Counted from the stretch's first letter, positions 36,869 to 46,289 are shown. The stretch: DNA of 64,000 nt from Comamonadaceae bacterium (GCA_015999985.1 JAECRA010000002.1:1-64000), one strand, 5' to 3'. Translations and numbers: made by a program. Notes: generated by a model not told the origin, from the sequence alone.

Positions 36869-37495
36869 ATGCTCTCGATTTCCCCCAACTCCCCTCCGCC
36901 TTCTCAGGAAAGCGCCGCGCGGCCACTCATTCTGGGATCTACCTCACGCTACCGGCGTGAACTGCTGGAGCGCCTAGGCCAAGCTTTCACCGTCGTTGCG
37001 CCTAACGTTGATGAGACGCCCTACCCCGAAGAATCGCCTCGCGCCCTGGCGCAGCGCCTCGCGCTGGCGAAGGCGCGTGATGTAGCCGCCCGCCACCCTG
37101 ATGCCATCGTGATCGGATCGGACCAGGTGGCTGATTTGAATGGCGAGCCTTTGGGCAAGCCGGGAACGCACGAACGCGCGGTGGCGCAGTTGCGCCGCAT
37201 GAGCGGCCAAACCGTGATCTTTCAGACAGCTCTGGCTGTCGTATGCCTGGACGACACGTTTGAAAGGAGCGATCTAGCAGCAGTTGAAGTGCGGTTTCGT
37301 TCGCTGGCGGAAGCAGAAATTGAGCGCTACCTGCGCGCAGAACAGCCCTACGATTGCGCCGGGAGCGCCAAGAGCGAAGGCTTGGGCATCGCGCTGCTTG
37401 AAGCCATCCACAGCGACGATCCAACAGCGCTCGTGGGACTACCATTGATCCGGACGGCGCGTTTGCTCCGAGCCGCTGGCAAGACGCTGCCATGA
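36869..37495 (+). CDS. Maf-family nucleotide pyrophosphatase, YceF subtype
   Basis: 208-residue house-cleaning pyrophosphatase. LILGSTSRYRRELLERLG, the DETP motif, and GSDQV rather than GADT mark the YceF subgroup, which hydrolyses 7-methyl-GTP in E. coli. The start is set at MLSISPNSPPP (36869); the frame runs 32 codons upstream without family support. It overlaps the next gene by ATGA. Confidence 0.92.
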   Translation: MLSISPNSPPPSQESAARPLILGSTSRYRRELLERLGQAFTVVAPNVDETPYPEESPRALAQRLALAKARDVAARHPDAIVIGSDQVADLNGEPLGKPGTHERAVAQLRRMSGQTVIFQTALAVVCLDDTFERSDLAAVEVRFRSLAEAEIERYLRAEQPYDCAGSAKSEGLGIALLEAIHSDDPTALVGLPLIRTARLLRAAGKTLP

Positions 37496-38292
37496 GCACA
37501 CCATCAACGTCGAAAGGCAAACTCTATCTGGTACCCGTACCGCTGGACCATGGATGTGAACAGCAAACGGCAGCCGATGACGTTTTACCCCTGGGGACGC
37601 TCAAGCGCGCAGCTAGCCTGACGCACTGGATTACAGAGAACGCGAAATCTACTCGAGCGTTTCTCAAGAGAGTTAATGCTCTGACACCGCTGGCTCAGCC
37701 CATACAGAATCTGCAAATCACGGAACTCCCTCGTGAGGTGCATAAGAAGGGTGATCACGCGGGGGCTGGCTCAACACCCTACGATGCTCGCCCCCTGCTC
37801 GCCGCTGCCCTGCAAGGCATGGACATCGGGCTGGTCAGCGAAGCGGGTATGCCAGCCATTGCCGACCCAGGAAGCTCGGTCGCACGCGCCGCGCACGAAT
37901 TAGGAATTGAGGTCATACCGCTGGTAGGGCCGGTATCTATTTTGCTGGCCTTGGCTGCGAGCGGATTGAATGGACAGAATTTTGCGTTTGTAGGCTATCT
38001 GCCCCAGGATCCCGCAGCTCGAACTCAACGTATCCGCGATCTAGAAGCTATCGCCCGGAAACATGGGCAAACACAGCTTTTCATAGAAACGCCCTACCGG
38101 AACCAAGCACTGTTGCAAGCTTTGATAGCAAGCCTGCGGGAAGACACGCGGCTGGCCGTTGCGAGCGGCCTCACACTGGAAAGTGCCAGGATATCCATGC
38201 GCCCCATCAGTCAATGGAAGCGTTCCGGCATAACAACCTCCGATGCCGAAACTTACCTAAAGCTGCCTTGCGTCTTCGCTATTGGCCCCTGA
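37492..38292 (+). CDS. RsmI-like SAM-dependent methyltransferase (tetrapyrrole methylase superfamily)
   Basis: 266-residue protein of the superfamily that includes RsmI. KLYLVPVPLD, DIGLVSEAGMPAIADPGSSV, VIPLVGPVSILLALAASGLN and FAFVGYLPQD are the family landmarks. It differs from true RsmI at the N-terminus and lacks the RsmI C-terminal domain, so the target (RNA or other) is uncertain. Coupled to maf by a 4-nt overlap, a pairing seen in other Betaproteobacteria. Confidence 0.85.
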   Translation: MSTPSTSKGKLYLVPVPLDHGCEQQTAADDVLPLGTLKRAASLTHWITENAKSTRAFLKRVNALTPLAQPIQNLQITELPREVHKKGDHAGAGSTPYDARPLLAAALQGMDIGLVSEAGMPAIADPGSSVARAAHELGIEVIPLVGPVSILLALAASGLNGQNFAFVGYLPQDPAARTQRIRDLEAIARKHGQTQLFIETPYRNQALLQALIASLREDTRLAVASGLTLESARISMRPISQWKRSGITTSDAETYLKLPCVFAIGP

Positions 38293-38308
38293 GCAAATTT
38301 CCTATGTC

Positions 38309-38336
38309 CAACTACGCCTATTTAAAGGTGTAGTTG
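38309..38336. terminator. Hairpin at convergent ends of the methyltransferase and pagP-like genes
   Basis: CAACTACGCC (38309-38318) pairs with GGTGTAGTTG (38327-38336), one G-T pair, AT-rich loop. It overlaps the stop of the minus-strand gene and lies 17 nt past the plus-strand stop; likely bidirectional. Confidence 0.5.
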
Positions 38337-38860
38337 TATTGGAACATCAAGCCTGCCGTGCCCAGCACATTGACTTGCAGGGCCGATTCGGGCGTGAACT
38401 GCCAGCCTATCGCAGGAATGGCGGTGAAGCCCCAACCGCTTGAAGAATTGAAGGGAATTTTCTTGTGATATGGCTCTTTGTAGCCGTGGATCACACCAGC
38501 ACTCAGCTTGAGAAACAACTTGGGCGCCGACGACAGCGGCTGAAAGCGCCATCCGTAGTAGAGATACTGTGTAGGTTGGCCAAATGAATTGTTGAACCAC
38601 GCGAAGCCGGCAAAGTTGCGCTCATTCAGCCTTTTTTCTGCAGCCAGGAGCCACACATAAGAATGCTCCTGGTTGTCAGGCTCAAAATCATTCTCTTTTT
38701 TGGCCTTGGAGAAATGCAAAGTGTAGGGGGCGGCGCTGAAGGTCCATCCCGATAAAGCTGACGCGGCTCCCTCGCCCTTGTCTGCCTGCGCTAGGGCCGG
38801 CGCAGAGGCCGTAGCAAGGACTGCCAACGGCAGAGCCGCTTTCCAGAAATGATGGCGCAC
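38318..38860 (-). CDS. pagP: PagP-like lipid A palmitoyltransferase
   Basis: 180-residue outer-membrane beta-barrel candidate with a signal peptide (LPLAVLATASAPALAQ). The mid and C-terminal strands match PagP: NNSFGQPTQYLYYGWRF, AGVIHGYKEPYHKKIPFN and AIPAIGWQF, ending in an aromatic residue followed by Lys. E. coli PagP has an Asp-Ser pair before the second region; here the residues are Asn-Ser, so either this subfamily uses another residue or activity is altered. Start is GTG 38860 with AAAGG 8 nt upstream. Role, if active: moving palmitate to lipid A. Confidence 0.75.
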   Translation of the reverse strand: MRHHFWKAALPLAVLATASAPALAQADKGEGAASALSGWTFSAAPYTLHFSKAKKENDFEPDNQEHSYVWLLAAEKRLNERNFAGFAWFNNSFGQPTQYLYYGWRFQPLSSAPKLFLKLSAGVIHGYKEPYHKKIPFNSSSGWGFTAIPAIGWQFTPESALQVNVLGTAGLMFQYNYTFK

Positions 38861-38892
38861 TTTCGGGACCTTTCAAGTTTTTGATTTTTGTT

Positions 38893-38923
38893 TTTTTCGT
38901 GCCCCGTCTGACGGCACGAAAAA
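38893..38923. promoter_or_regulatory. Dyad in the pagP-like leader
   Basis: TTTTTCGTGCC (38893-38903) and GGCACGAAAAA (38913-38923) form a perfect 11-bp dyad 33 nt upstream of the GTG start. T-runs are on the 5' side of the stem for both strands, so it is not a terminator; an operator or leader hairpin is more likely. Confidence 0.5.
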
Positions 38924-38970
38924 TAATCGCAGGATCATAATCTGAAGAACGCGAACTATTCGTGATCTCT

Positions 38971-39142
38971 AGGGCGTGTCATCAATTAAAACCCCCACGC
39001 GTTGCCATGCCAGGGGGCCAGCTTGCCCTGCGGCGTCTATTTTGTCGGCAGCCTTGACCGAGATCACTACCGCCTGCGCCTGCCTTCACGTATCCATCCT
39101 CAGGGCGAGTCAGCGTGGGGGTTTTAATTGATGACACGCCCT
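38971..39142. mobile_element. 172-bp MITE-like element with perfect 30-bp terminal inverted repeats
   Basis: The left end 38971-39000 (starting AGGGCGTGTCATCAATTAAA) and the right end 39113-39142 are exact reverse complements over 30 bp. The 112-bp centre has no transposase. No target duplication is evident in the flanks. It lies 26 bp past the sppA stop and upstream of the pagP-like gene. A non-autonomous insertion is the simplest reading; a long terminator is the alternative. Confidence 0.8.
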
Positions 39143-39168
39143 CGGGAACCGAAAGATGGATGAAAAAC

Positions 39169-40128
39169 TCAGCGCAGTCTGGGCATCGATTGCAATGCAG
39201 CGCCCGCTGCGCCCTGCCCCATGGCAGCTCCGAAACGCTTGGCGAGGCGTTCTGCAATGTTTTCTCTGTTCGAGTAATCCACCAGCTTGTCTGCCTTCAC
39301 AACGTCTCGCGCTACAGAATCCAGGCTGCCCAAGTTATCGGCCAGACCCATATCCACCGCCTGTTCACCGGTCCAGAACAGTCCGCTGAATGTTTCTGGC
39401 GTTTCCTTCAGCCGATCACCTCGCCCCTTTTTGACGGCAGCAATGAACTGCTTGTGAATTCTGTCCAGCATGACTTGAGCGTATTTCTTTTGCTCTTCAG
39501 ATTGTGGGCTGAAGGGATCCAGGAAGCCTTTATTCTCTCCCGCAGTCAGCAGCCGGCGCTCGACGCCCAGCTTCTCCATGGTGCCCACAAAGCCAAAACC
39601 GTCCATCAATACGCCAATGCTTCCCACAATGCTGGCTTTGTCTACGTAAATGCGATCAGTCGCTGCAGCAATGTAGTAGGCGGCCGAGGCACAGGTCTCT
39701 TCAACTACGGCGTAAATCGGCTTGTTGTGGAGCTTGCGAAGACGCGATATTTCGTCGTTAATGATGCCCGCTTGAACCGGGCTTCCACCAGGTGAGTTGA
39801 TCAGAAGCACCAAGGCTTTGGAACCTTCGTCTTCCAGCGCCCCACGCATGGCAGACATCACATTTTCCGCGCTTGCCTCGCCTCCGTCGGAGATCTCGCC
39901 CTTGATATTGACCAGCGCGGTGTGCGGGCCAGTAGGAACGTTGGTGGAAAGGCGGTCGGACGCAAGCATCCAGATGAGAGCGCCGAAAAGACCCATCCAT
40001 ACCAGACCCTTGAACATGCGCCAGCGGCGCGCCGCCTTCCTCTCGCGGACATCCGCCAGCAACAGTTTTTCAATGGCTTCACGCTCCCATGAGCTCGATT
40101 CGGATTTCACCGCGAATTCACTTTCCAT
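39169..40128 (-). CDS. Signal peptide peptidase SppA-type (S49 family)
   Basis: 319-residue membrane-anchored serine/lysine protease degrading cleaved signal peptides. One N-terminal helix (MFKGLVWMGLFGALIWMLAS), then LVNIKGEISDGG, INSPGGSPVQAG, and the catalytic region ETCASAAYYIAAATDRIYVD, where the usual Gly-Gly after the nucleophile Ser is Ala-Ala. VGSIGVLMDGFG follows. Short (36-kDa) form without the duplicated N-domain. Confidence 0.92.
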   Translation of the reverse strand: MESEFAVKSESSSWEREAIEKLLLADVRERKAARRWRMFKGLVWMGLFGALIWMLASDRLSTNVPTGPHTALVNIKGEISDGGEASAENVMSAMRGALEDEGSKALVLLINSPGGSPVQAGIINDEISRLRKLHNKPIYAVVEETCASAAYYIAAATDRIYVDKASIVGSIGVLMDGFGFVGTMEKLGVERRLLTAGENKGFLDPFSPQSEEQKKYAQVMLDRIHKQFIAAVKKGRGDRLKETPETFSGLFWTGEQAVDMGLADNLGSLDSVARDVVKADKLVDYSNRENIAERLAKRFGAAMGQGAAGAALQSMPRLR

Positions 40129-40200
40129 ACAAGTAACTTAAGTTCTCCGTAAGCTCAAAAAATTTCCAGCGCAAGGCTGGCAGCGAGGACATATATTTCG

Positions 40201-40578
40201 TCAGAAGACGAGCGGCTTGAGTAAGTATGAGGTGTGCCAAGACACCACGCCATCTTTCTCTGACAGAGCAATTTTGACCAAACCGCCCCGGCATGGCCCG
40301 CCGGCGCATTCGCCAGAGTCTGGAGCGTAAGCGGCGCCGTGAGAGGCGCAAAGCAGCCACTGACCGCTGTCATCGAAAAATTTCCCCTCCTGGTAGTCCA
40401 TTTCCATGGCAACGTGAGTGCACCTGTTCAAGTATGCGTGGACTGCCCCCTCGAAACGGATTGCAAAGGCTCGACAGGTCTGCCCCCCGTAGACTATGTC
40501 AAAGGGAACTGCCAGGCCGCCTTCTTGCAAGTCAGAGCTATTACACAGATCGATGGTCTGAGAGTCTTCGTCAATCAT
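40201..40578 (-). CDS. Rieske [2Fe-2S] ferredoxin-like protein
   Basis: 125 residues. The cluster ligands are in RCTHVAMEMDY (C-x-H) and CASHGAAYAPDSGEC (C-x2-H), with the NirD/ferredoxin-like fold before and after. It carries electrons to an unknown partner. The gene is part of the conserved rluC-gph-Rieske-sppA row, in that order on the minus strand. Confidence 0.92.
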   Translation of the reverse strand: MIDEDSQTIDLCNSSDLQEGGLAVPFDIVYGGQTCRAFAIRFEGAVHAYLNRCTHVAMEMDYQEGKFFDDSGQWLLCASHGAAYAPDSGECAGGPCRGGLVKIALSEKDGVVSWHTSYLLKPLVF

Positions 40579-40623
40579 CCAAAAGCATCCATGATCTAAA
40601 TTTTTGAACGAGCCTCTGATTGC

Positions 40624-41289
40624 TCAAGCATGCTCAGCCAGCCACTGATGTAGATCAGCCACAGAATGGGCGATGAATCTCGGATCCAGAGCGTCGAAAT
40701 CAGTGGGCTCATGAGCTCCGTAACTGACACCCACGCTGGCGCAACCAGCATTGAGCGCCATTTGAAGATCGTGTGTAGTGTCACCAATCATGAGTGTGCG
40801 CTCGGGCTCCGCCCCGAATTCACGCATCAATTCCTGCAGCATGCGCGGATCAGGCTTACCAGCGGTTTCGTCTGCAGTACGCGAGCCATCAAACACACCT
40901 TGCAATTGCCGCGACTGCAGAACGTCGTCCAATCCTCTGCGGCTTTTACCGGTGGCAACAGTCAGCCAGTGGTGCCTTGCCTTCAATTCGGCCAGCATGG
41001 GTAGAACTCCCGAAAAAAGGCTGATGACATTCTGCTGCGCCATGTAATGGTGACGGTAGCGCTTTCCCAGCTCCGGGTATTTTTCCGGTGGCACATCAGG
41101 AGCAGCATGCGCAAGTGCAGGTGCGAGGGCCATGCCAATCACATAGGCGGCAGCTTCATCGCTTGGCCGAACACCGCCTACGTCGACCGCAGCTTGCTGA
41201 ATACAGCGCACGATGATCGCGGTGGAGTCAAATAGAGTTCCATCCCAGTCAAAGGCTATGAGATCAAATTGGCGCAGGCGGCTGGACAT
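40624..41289 (-). CDS. HAD-family hydrolase, phosphoglycolate phosphatase-like
   Basis: 221-residue HAD phosphatase: nucleophile FDWDGTLFDSTA, motif II VATGKSR, motif III KPDPRM and MIGDTTHDLQMALNAGC. It is of the Gph/PgmB subclass, so phosphoglycolate is likely but not proven. Its first 26 nt overlap the end of rluC. Confidence 0.9.
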   Translation of the reverse strand: MSSRLRQFDLIAFDWDGTLFDSTAIIVRCIQQAAVDVGGVRPSDEAAAYVIGMALAPALAHAAPDVPPEKYPELGKRYRHHYMAQQNVISLFSGVLPMLAELKARHHWLTVATGKSRRGLDDVLQSRQLQGVFDGSRTADETAGKPDPRMLQELMREFGAEPERTLMIGDTTHDLQMALNAGCASVGVSYGAHEPTDFDALDPRFIAHSVADLHQWLAEHA

Positions 41290-42262
41290 GATTTATGAAG
41301 GTTTGAAGCTCTGGCGGTAAGGGCGCGGACAACTCTACTCGCTCCGCACTGACCGGGTGGGTGAACTGTAAACGCCAGGCATGAAGGAACATGCGCTTGA
41401 GACCGCCCTTTTGCAAGGCTTTGTTGCGATCATAGTCACCATATTTGTCGTCACCAGCTATGGGATGCCCTGCTGACTGCAGATGCACACGGATTTGATG
41501 GGTACGGCCGGTTTTGATCGTCACTTCAAGCAAAGTAAACCCTGGCAGCCGTTCGCGCACCTTCACCAGGGTGATGGCGCGCATGCCATCTGGGTCGTCC
41601 TTGGAAACTACCTTGACCCGCCTTTCGCCGTCGCCCTGCCCGCCTTCGAGCAGATATTTATGCAGCGGAGCATCGATTACCTTGAGCTTGGCAGGCCAGT
41701 CACCCAAGACCAGCGCCAGATAGGTCTTGCCCGTCTCGCGTTCGCGAAATTGTTCTTGCAAGTGCTTCAACGAGCTTCGCCGCTTGGCGATCAGCAGTAT
41801 GCCGCTGGTCTCCCGGTCGAGCCGGTGCACCAGCTCGAGGAAGCGGACTCCACCAACCTGACCGTAGTGGCGGGCGCTTCTTAGCTGCTCGATGACGCCA
41901 AAGCTCACGCCCGAGCCGCCGTGCACAGCGACACCGGAGGGCTTGTCGATGGCCATCAGGACATCATCTTCCAGCAGAACGGGAAACTCCCGGGCAGGGC
42001 CTGGTCTATCTTGCTTATCGACGGACCGCTCCGCCACACGAACTGGCGGCACCCGGACGACGTCACCTTCTTCGACTCTGGTTTCAGCGCCGGCCCGCCC
42101 CTTATTGACCCTCACTTCGCCCGAACGAATGATGCGGTAGACATGAGTTTTGGGCACACCTTTGAGGTGGCGAATCAGGAAGTTATCGAGCCGCTGACCT
42201 GCACTTTCGGCGTCTACTGTCAGCCAACCAACCTCGGGTTTCTCCTTAGGCACGATTGCCAT
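41264..42262 (-). CDS. rluC: 23S rRNA pseudouridine synthase RluC
   Basis: 332-residue RluA-family enzyme modifying 23S rRNA (positions 955, 2504, 2580 in E. coli numbering). An N-terminal S4 domain (GQRLDNFLIRHLKGVPKTHV) precedes the catalytic HRLDRETSGILLIAKRR with its Asp and the RTHQIRVHLQSAGHPIAGD motif. ATG 42262 is used; the longer frame begins at TTG. Divergent from rne. Confidence 0.95.
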   Translation of the reverse strand: MAIVPKEKPEVGWLTVDAESAGQRLDNFLIRHLKGVPKTHVYRIIRSGEVRVNKGRAGAETRVEEGDVVRVPPVRVAERSVDKQDRPGPAREFPVLLEDDVLMAIDKPSGVAVHGGSGVSFGVIEQLRSARHYGQVGGVRFLELVHRLDRETSGILLIAKRRSSLKHLQEQFRERETGKTYLALVLGDWPAKLKVIDAPLHKYLLEGGQGDGERRVKVVSKDDPDGMRAITLVKVRERLPGFTLLEVTIKTGRTHQIRVHLQSAGHPIAGDDKYGDYDRNKALQKGGLKRMFLHAWRLQFTHPVSAERVELSAPLPPELQTFINHVQPPAPI

Positions 42263-42955
42263 GTCTTTGACACTTATAATTCTATTCACTGGCAACCAGC
42301 TGTAATGGGTTGAATTTGACAGGACTTACGCAAACGGGAATGCACGCAGGTCGTCTCCATTGGAAAAACACCTCGCATGGACCTCATAAGCGCAAGTCAT
42401 GTCTGAAAATGGAAATGAATTCCTTATACGGGAGTTTAAAGCCACAGGTCACCTAGCTTAGCGCCAGTACAGGTCGATGCCGCTCTTGCACAAGAAAGCG
42501 CCCTGCCCCGAGCCAATGCCGCGGCAGCCACGCCAAGAAAAGCGCAGGACGGGCCGACGCGATGAAACATTGAATACGGAATACCCAAGGCGTGCAGACT
42601 GCTTTTCAGTAGGCCTTCTGCACTGCCGGATCGAAGCGAGACCTACGTCGTGTCTATGATGCCGCCACCCGCCAAATGGCGCGGGTTGATTTTCAAGCTC
42701 CGCGAGACAAGCCAATTGCTTGTCGGCGTGAAGCATGGGCATATGGCTGCACGCCGAGTCACCACACGGCCTTGTGCCCCCGCTTTCTTCCACGCGCCCC
42801 CGCTCGATAAACCGCCACTAGGTCGCTGACAAACAGCGTACACGCGGCTGCCCGAGCGCACCCGGCAGTTCCTTTCGTTTCATTGCGAATGCCTAGGCAT
42901 CGTTGTGCCCCAATGGGGGCACACGAACGTGATAGATAACGAAAAGGAACGCATC
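42263..42955 (+). promoter_or_regulatory. rne leader / divergent control region
   Basis: Nearly 700 bp without a credible gene between rluC and rne. RNase E mRNAs often have long leaders that mediate feedback by RNase E. Near the ribosome site a perfect 8-bp hairpin TGTGCCCC / GGGGCACA (42904-42923) stands 19 nt before AAGGA. A TTGACA at 42316-42321 has no convincing -10 partner. Confidence 0.6.
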
Positions 42956-45900
42956 ATGAAGCGGATGCTGATCAATGCCACGCAGGCTGAAGAGCGCCGG
43001 TTGGCTATTGTTGACGGGCAAAAACTGCTCGATTACGAAATCGAAATTGAAGGACGCGAGCAGCGCAAGGGCAACATTTACAAGGCTGTCGTCACACGTG
43101 TCGAACCCTCCCTTGAAGCTTGTTTCGTAGATTACGGCGAAGAACGCCACGGCTTCCTGCCATTCAAGGAAATCTCTCGCCAGTATTTTGCAGAGGGCGT
43201 GTCGGTCAGTCAGGCGCGCATTAATGACGTCATCAGAGAGGGCCAGGAACTGCTGGTCCAGGTAGAAAAGGAAGAGCGCGGCAATAAGGGCGCTGCACTG
43301 ACTACCTTTGTGAGCTTGGCCGGCCGCTATGTGGTCCTGATGCCCAACAACCCTCGCGGCGGTGGCGTCAGCCGCCGCATCGAAGGCGATGACCGAGCAG
43401 AGTTGAAAGAGGCGATGGACCAGCTCGAGTACCCCAAGGGTATGAGCATCATCGCGCGCACCGCCGGCATAGGCCGTAGCGCACCTGAGCTGCAATGGGA
43501 TCTGAATTACCTGCTTAAGCTTTGGGACGCTGTTGACGGCGCTTCCAAGGGCGGAAAAGGCGCTTACCTGATTTATCAGGAAAGCAACCTGGTGATTCGC
43601 GCTATCCGCGACTATTTCAACAGTGACATTGGCGACATCCTGATCGACACAGACGACGTGTACGAGCAGGCCCACCAGTTCATGAGCCATGTGATGCCGG
43701 AGCACGCTACGCGTGTGAAGCGCTACCGCGATAACGCTCCACTGTTCTCTCGCTTCCAGATTGAGCACCAGATCGAATCTGCTTACAGCCGCACGGTCCA
43801 GTTGCCTTCAGGCGGCGCCATCGTGATCGACCACGCAGAAGCGTTGGTCGCCATTGACGTCAACTCCGCACGCGCCATCAAGGGCGGTGACATCGAGGAA
43901 ACTGCAACCCGCACCAACCTGGAAGCTGCCGACGAAGTCGCACGCCAGATGCGTCTGCGCGATCTAGGTGGGCTGATCGTGATCGACTTCATCGACATGG
44001 AAGAGGCGAAAAATCGCCGCGAAGTCGAAAACCGCCTGCGCGATGCGCTGAGACAGGACCGCGCTCGTGTCCAATTCGGCAGTATCAGCAAGTTTGGCTT
44101 GCTTGAAATGAGCCGCCAGCGCCTGAAGCCCGCTCTCTCCGAAGGCGCATCCATACCCTGCCCTCGCTGCGGTGGCTCAGGCCATGTTCGCGATACCGAG
44201 AGCAGCGCGCTGCAGATCCTGCGCATCATTCAAGAAGAATCGATGAAGGACAACACCGCAGCGGTCAACGTACAGGTGCCGGTGGAAGTGGCCAGCTTCC
44301 TGCTGAACGAAAAACGGCCGGAGATCGCCAAGATCGAGCTCAAACAGCGTGTTAATGTGACGCTGGTGCCCAACAAGACGCTCGAGACTCCGCACTACAA
44401 GCTAGACCGGTTGAAACACGATGATCCTCGTTTGGACGACGTGGACGCCAGCTACAAGATGGCTGAGGAGTTCGAAGATCCAACCACCGTCACCCGCCGC
44501 AGCCAGGAACCGACAAACCGGCAGACGCCCGTCATCAAAGGCGTGCTTCCTGACGCTCCAGCTCCCCAGGCGGTACCCAAGCCTGAGCCCGTCAAGGCAG
44601 CACCACCTGCGGCTGTCGTCCCGGCACCCACTCCAGCGCCTGCCGGTCTGGTTGGTTGGCTGAAAAACCTTTTTGGCGTGGCCCCTCCTCCTGCGCCCGT
44701 CGTCGCGCCCGCACCCGCCGTTCAACCTTCCGAAGAAAAGCGTGAAGCACGCGGTGGTCGCGATGGAGAGCGTCGCGGTAGCCGCGGCGGTCGTGGCCGT
44801 GGTGAGGGTCGCTCCGGCAACGGCGAAGGCCGTCGCAATGAAAATGGTGAGGCCCGCCGGAACGAAAGCCGGAACGAAAGCCGGAACGAAAGCCGTGGCG
44901 AAAACCGTGGCGAAAACCGTGGCGAAGTCCAGGGTGAGGCCCGAGGTTCTGGTCGCGACGGAAATCGCCGCAACGGTGCAGAACGAGGTGAGCGCGGCGA
45001 GAGGGCTGAACGTAACGAGCGTGGCGAACGCCAGAGCCCACGCGAGAAACGCGACCTTCCCGCGCTTTCGGAGACAGGCACCAACCTTCTCTCGGAAACC
45101 CCCAACCAACCACACGAAGGCGCACCATCGCGTTCTGAGCGTGGCGAGCGTGGTGAACGCAACGAGAACCGGCGCAACCGGGGCGAGCGTAGTGAAGGAG
45201 GCCGCCGTGAACGCAGTGACCGTAGCGAGCGCGCCCCTGACTCTCGGGCGGATCAACCAGCCGACATCGCTGAAGTGCAAACCCTGAGCGCTGAGTCGAC
45301 TGATTTGCCAGAAAACGGCAATGGCAATGGCAACGGCGTACAAGGCGAGGAACGGCGCGAACGCAGGTCCAGGGATCGTTATGGTCGTGACCGCAAGGAT
45401 CGTGGCGAACGCAATGTCGAACGTCCAGAGCGCAACGACCAAGCAGAACCCAATGGTGAGCCTGAATTCAGCGCGCCTGACATCACGCCCGAAGCCGCTG
45501 CAGATCGTCCGGCCGGACGCTCTTATTTCAATCGCGGAAACGAGGCGCCAGCAACGGCAACACAGGTACCAGAGGTGGCGGCACCAGCACCGTGGCCTGA
45601 AGCCGTTGTAGCTTCCTCGCCTGTGGCCGTACCACCATCAGTGCCTGCACCAGCGCCAGCACCCGTGGCGGTAATTGCGTCTGCTCGCCCTCCCGTAGCG
45701 AGCGAACAGGCTCCAGTACCGGCTGCCGCTACTGCTGCAGTGACGCCAACTACCGGCAAAGCTGGCCTGCCCAAAGTTCAGCCCTTTGACCTGCCCCTGC
45801 CCGACCTGGCTCAACTTGCCAATACGGCTGGCTTGCAATGGGTTAATTCCGACGCAGACAAGGTAGCTGCCGTGCAAGCAGCGATCGCTGCCGAGCCTCG

Positions 45901-46024
45901 GCCAATCCACGTTCCTCGGGAGCGGCCAGAATTGGTTGAAATCAACGACGGTCCACTGGTTTTGGTCGAAACACGTAAAGACCTTCGCGACATGAAACTG
46001 CCTTTTGAGCAGCAAGCGAACTGA
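42956..46024 (+). CDS. rne: Ribonuclease E
   Basis: 1022-residue endoribonuclease, scaffold of the RNA degradosome. [20 protein letters not shown] start with AAGGA 8 nt upstream; S1 domain about 40-125 ([20 protein letters not shown]); catalytic Mg-binding Asps in VAIDVNSAR and VIDFIDM; Zn-link CPRCGGSGH. From about residue 520 the tail is disordered, rich in Arg, Glu, Asn, Gly and Ala-Pro, with 12-bp coding repeats; it probably binds RNA and partner enzymes. The C-terminal 80 residues ([20 protein letters not shown]) are conserved-looking again. Confidence 0.97.
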   Translation: MKRMLINATQAEERRLAIVDGQKLLDYEIEIEGREQRKGNIYKAVVTRVEPSLEACFVDYGEERHGFLPFKEISRQYFAEGVSVSQARINDVIREGQELLVQVEKEERGNKGAALTTFVSLAGRYVVLMPNNPRGGGVSRRIEGDDRAELKEAMDQLEYPKGMSIIARTAGIGRSAPELQWDLNYLLKLWDAVDGASKGGKGAYLIYQESNLVIRAIRDYFNSDIGDILIDTDDVYEQAHQFMSHVMPEHATRVKRYRDNAPLFSRFQIEHQIESAYSRTVQLPSGGAIVIDHAEALVAIDVNSARAIKGGDIEETATRTNLEAADEVARQMRLRDLGGLIVIDFIDMEEAKNRREVENRLRDALRQDRARVQFGSISKFGLLEMSRQRLKPALSEGASIPCPRCGGSGHVRDTESSALQILRIIQEESMKDNTAAVNVQVPVEVASFLLNEKRPEIAKIELKQRVNVTLVPNKTLETPHYKLDRLKHDDPRLDDVDASYKMAEEFEDPTTVTRRSQEPTNRQTPVIKGVLPDAPAPQAVPKPEPVKAAPPAAVVPAPTPAPAGLVGWLKNLFGVAPPPAPVVAPAPAVQPSEEKREARGGRDGERRGSRGGRGRGEGRSGNGEGRRNENGEARRNESRNESRNESRGENRGENRGEVQGEARGSGRDGNRRNGAERGERGERAERNERGERQSPREKRDLPALSETGTNLLSETPNQPHEGAPSRSERGERGERNENRRNRGERSEGGRRERSDRSERAPDSRADQPADIAEVQTLSAESTDLPENGNGNGNGVQGEERRERRSRDRYGRDRKDRGERNVERPERNDQAEPNGEPEFSAPDITPEAAADRPAGRSYFNRGNEAPATATQVPEVAAPAPWPEAVVASSPVAVPPSVPAPAPAPVAVIASARPPVASEQAPVPAAATAAVTPTTGKAGLPKVQPFDLPLPDLAQLANTAGLQWVNSDADKVAAVQAAIAAEPRPIHVPRERPELVEINDGPLVLVETRKDLRDMKLPFEQQAN
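44858..44929 (+). repeat. 12-bp tandem repeats in the rne tail
   Basis: CGGAACGAAAGC occurs three times from 44858, followed by three copies of CGTGGCGAAAAC-type units, coding for RNES and RGEN tetrapeptides. It looks like slippage-prone coding sequence within the RNA-binding tail. Confidence 0.85.
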
Positions 46025-46043
46025 GACCTTAAAATCTCAGAGC

Positions 46044-46074
46044 AAAAAAGCCGGGTATCTAACCCGGCTTTTTT
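46044..46074 (+). terminator. rne terminator
   Basis: Perfect 13-bp stem AAAAAAGCCGGGT / ACCCGGCTTTTTT with a 5-nt loop, 20 nt after the rne stop; strong T-run on the plus strand and also on the minus strand, so it may serve both. Confidence 0.95.
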
Positions 46075-46140
46075 GCTTTTAGGCATTACTCATTCTGACC
46101 CTGGCGCATCGCCTCTCTGCAGCGTAAATACTCAATTCGC

Positions 46141-46174
46141 CCCCGATTGAGTCACTGGCGTGCCTCAATCGGGG
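46141..46174. repeat. Inverted repeat downstream of the IPTL-CTERM gene
   Basis: CCCCGATTGAG (46141-46151) and CTCAATCGGGG (46164-46174) form a perfect 11-bp stem with a 12-nt loop. No T-run. The remainder of 46075-46289 shows no gene. Confidence 0.55.
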
Positions 46175-46289
46175 CGCAAACCGCGGTCTAGCGGTTTGAC
46201 TCAGTGAACATCAGCGCTTGCCCCCTGTCAGTGATGGCGCCCCTCAGTTCTAACGGACGCCCCTCATGCAGGTTCTGCTGAAGGTCCAT

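Noticed and set aside
38982-39257. 91-codon minus-strand frame across the 172-bp element
   Set aside because: It runs through both inverted ends and the sppA 3' end; no ribosome site or domain.
42267-42280. TTGACA followed by TATAAT as an rne promoter
   Set aside because: The boxes are only 2 bp apart, so they cannot form a sigma-70 promoter.
42458-42793. 111-codon minus-strand frame in the rne leader
   Set aside because: Cys/Arg/Gly-rich random-looking peptide with no ribosome site; better explained as leader sequence.
44402-45442. Long minus-strand open frame (about 350 codons) opposite rne
   Set aside because: It lies opposite a biased Arg/Glu/Ala-Pro coding tail; no domain, no ribosome site. 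A shadow of codon bias.
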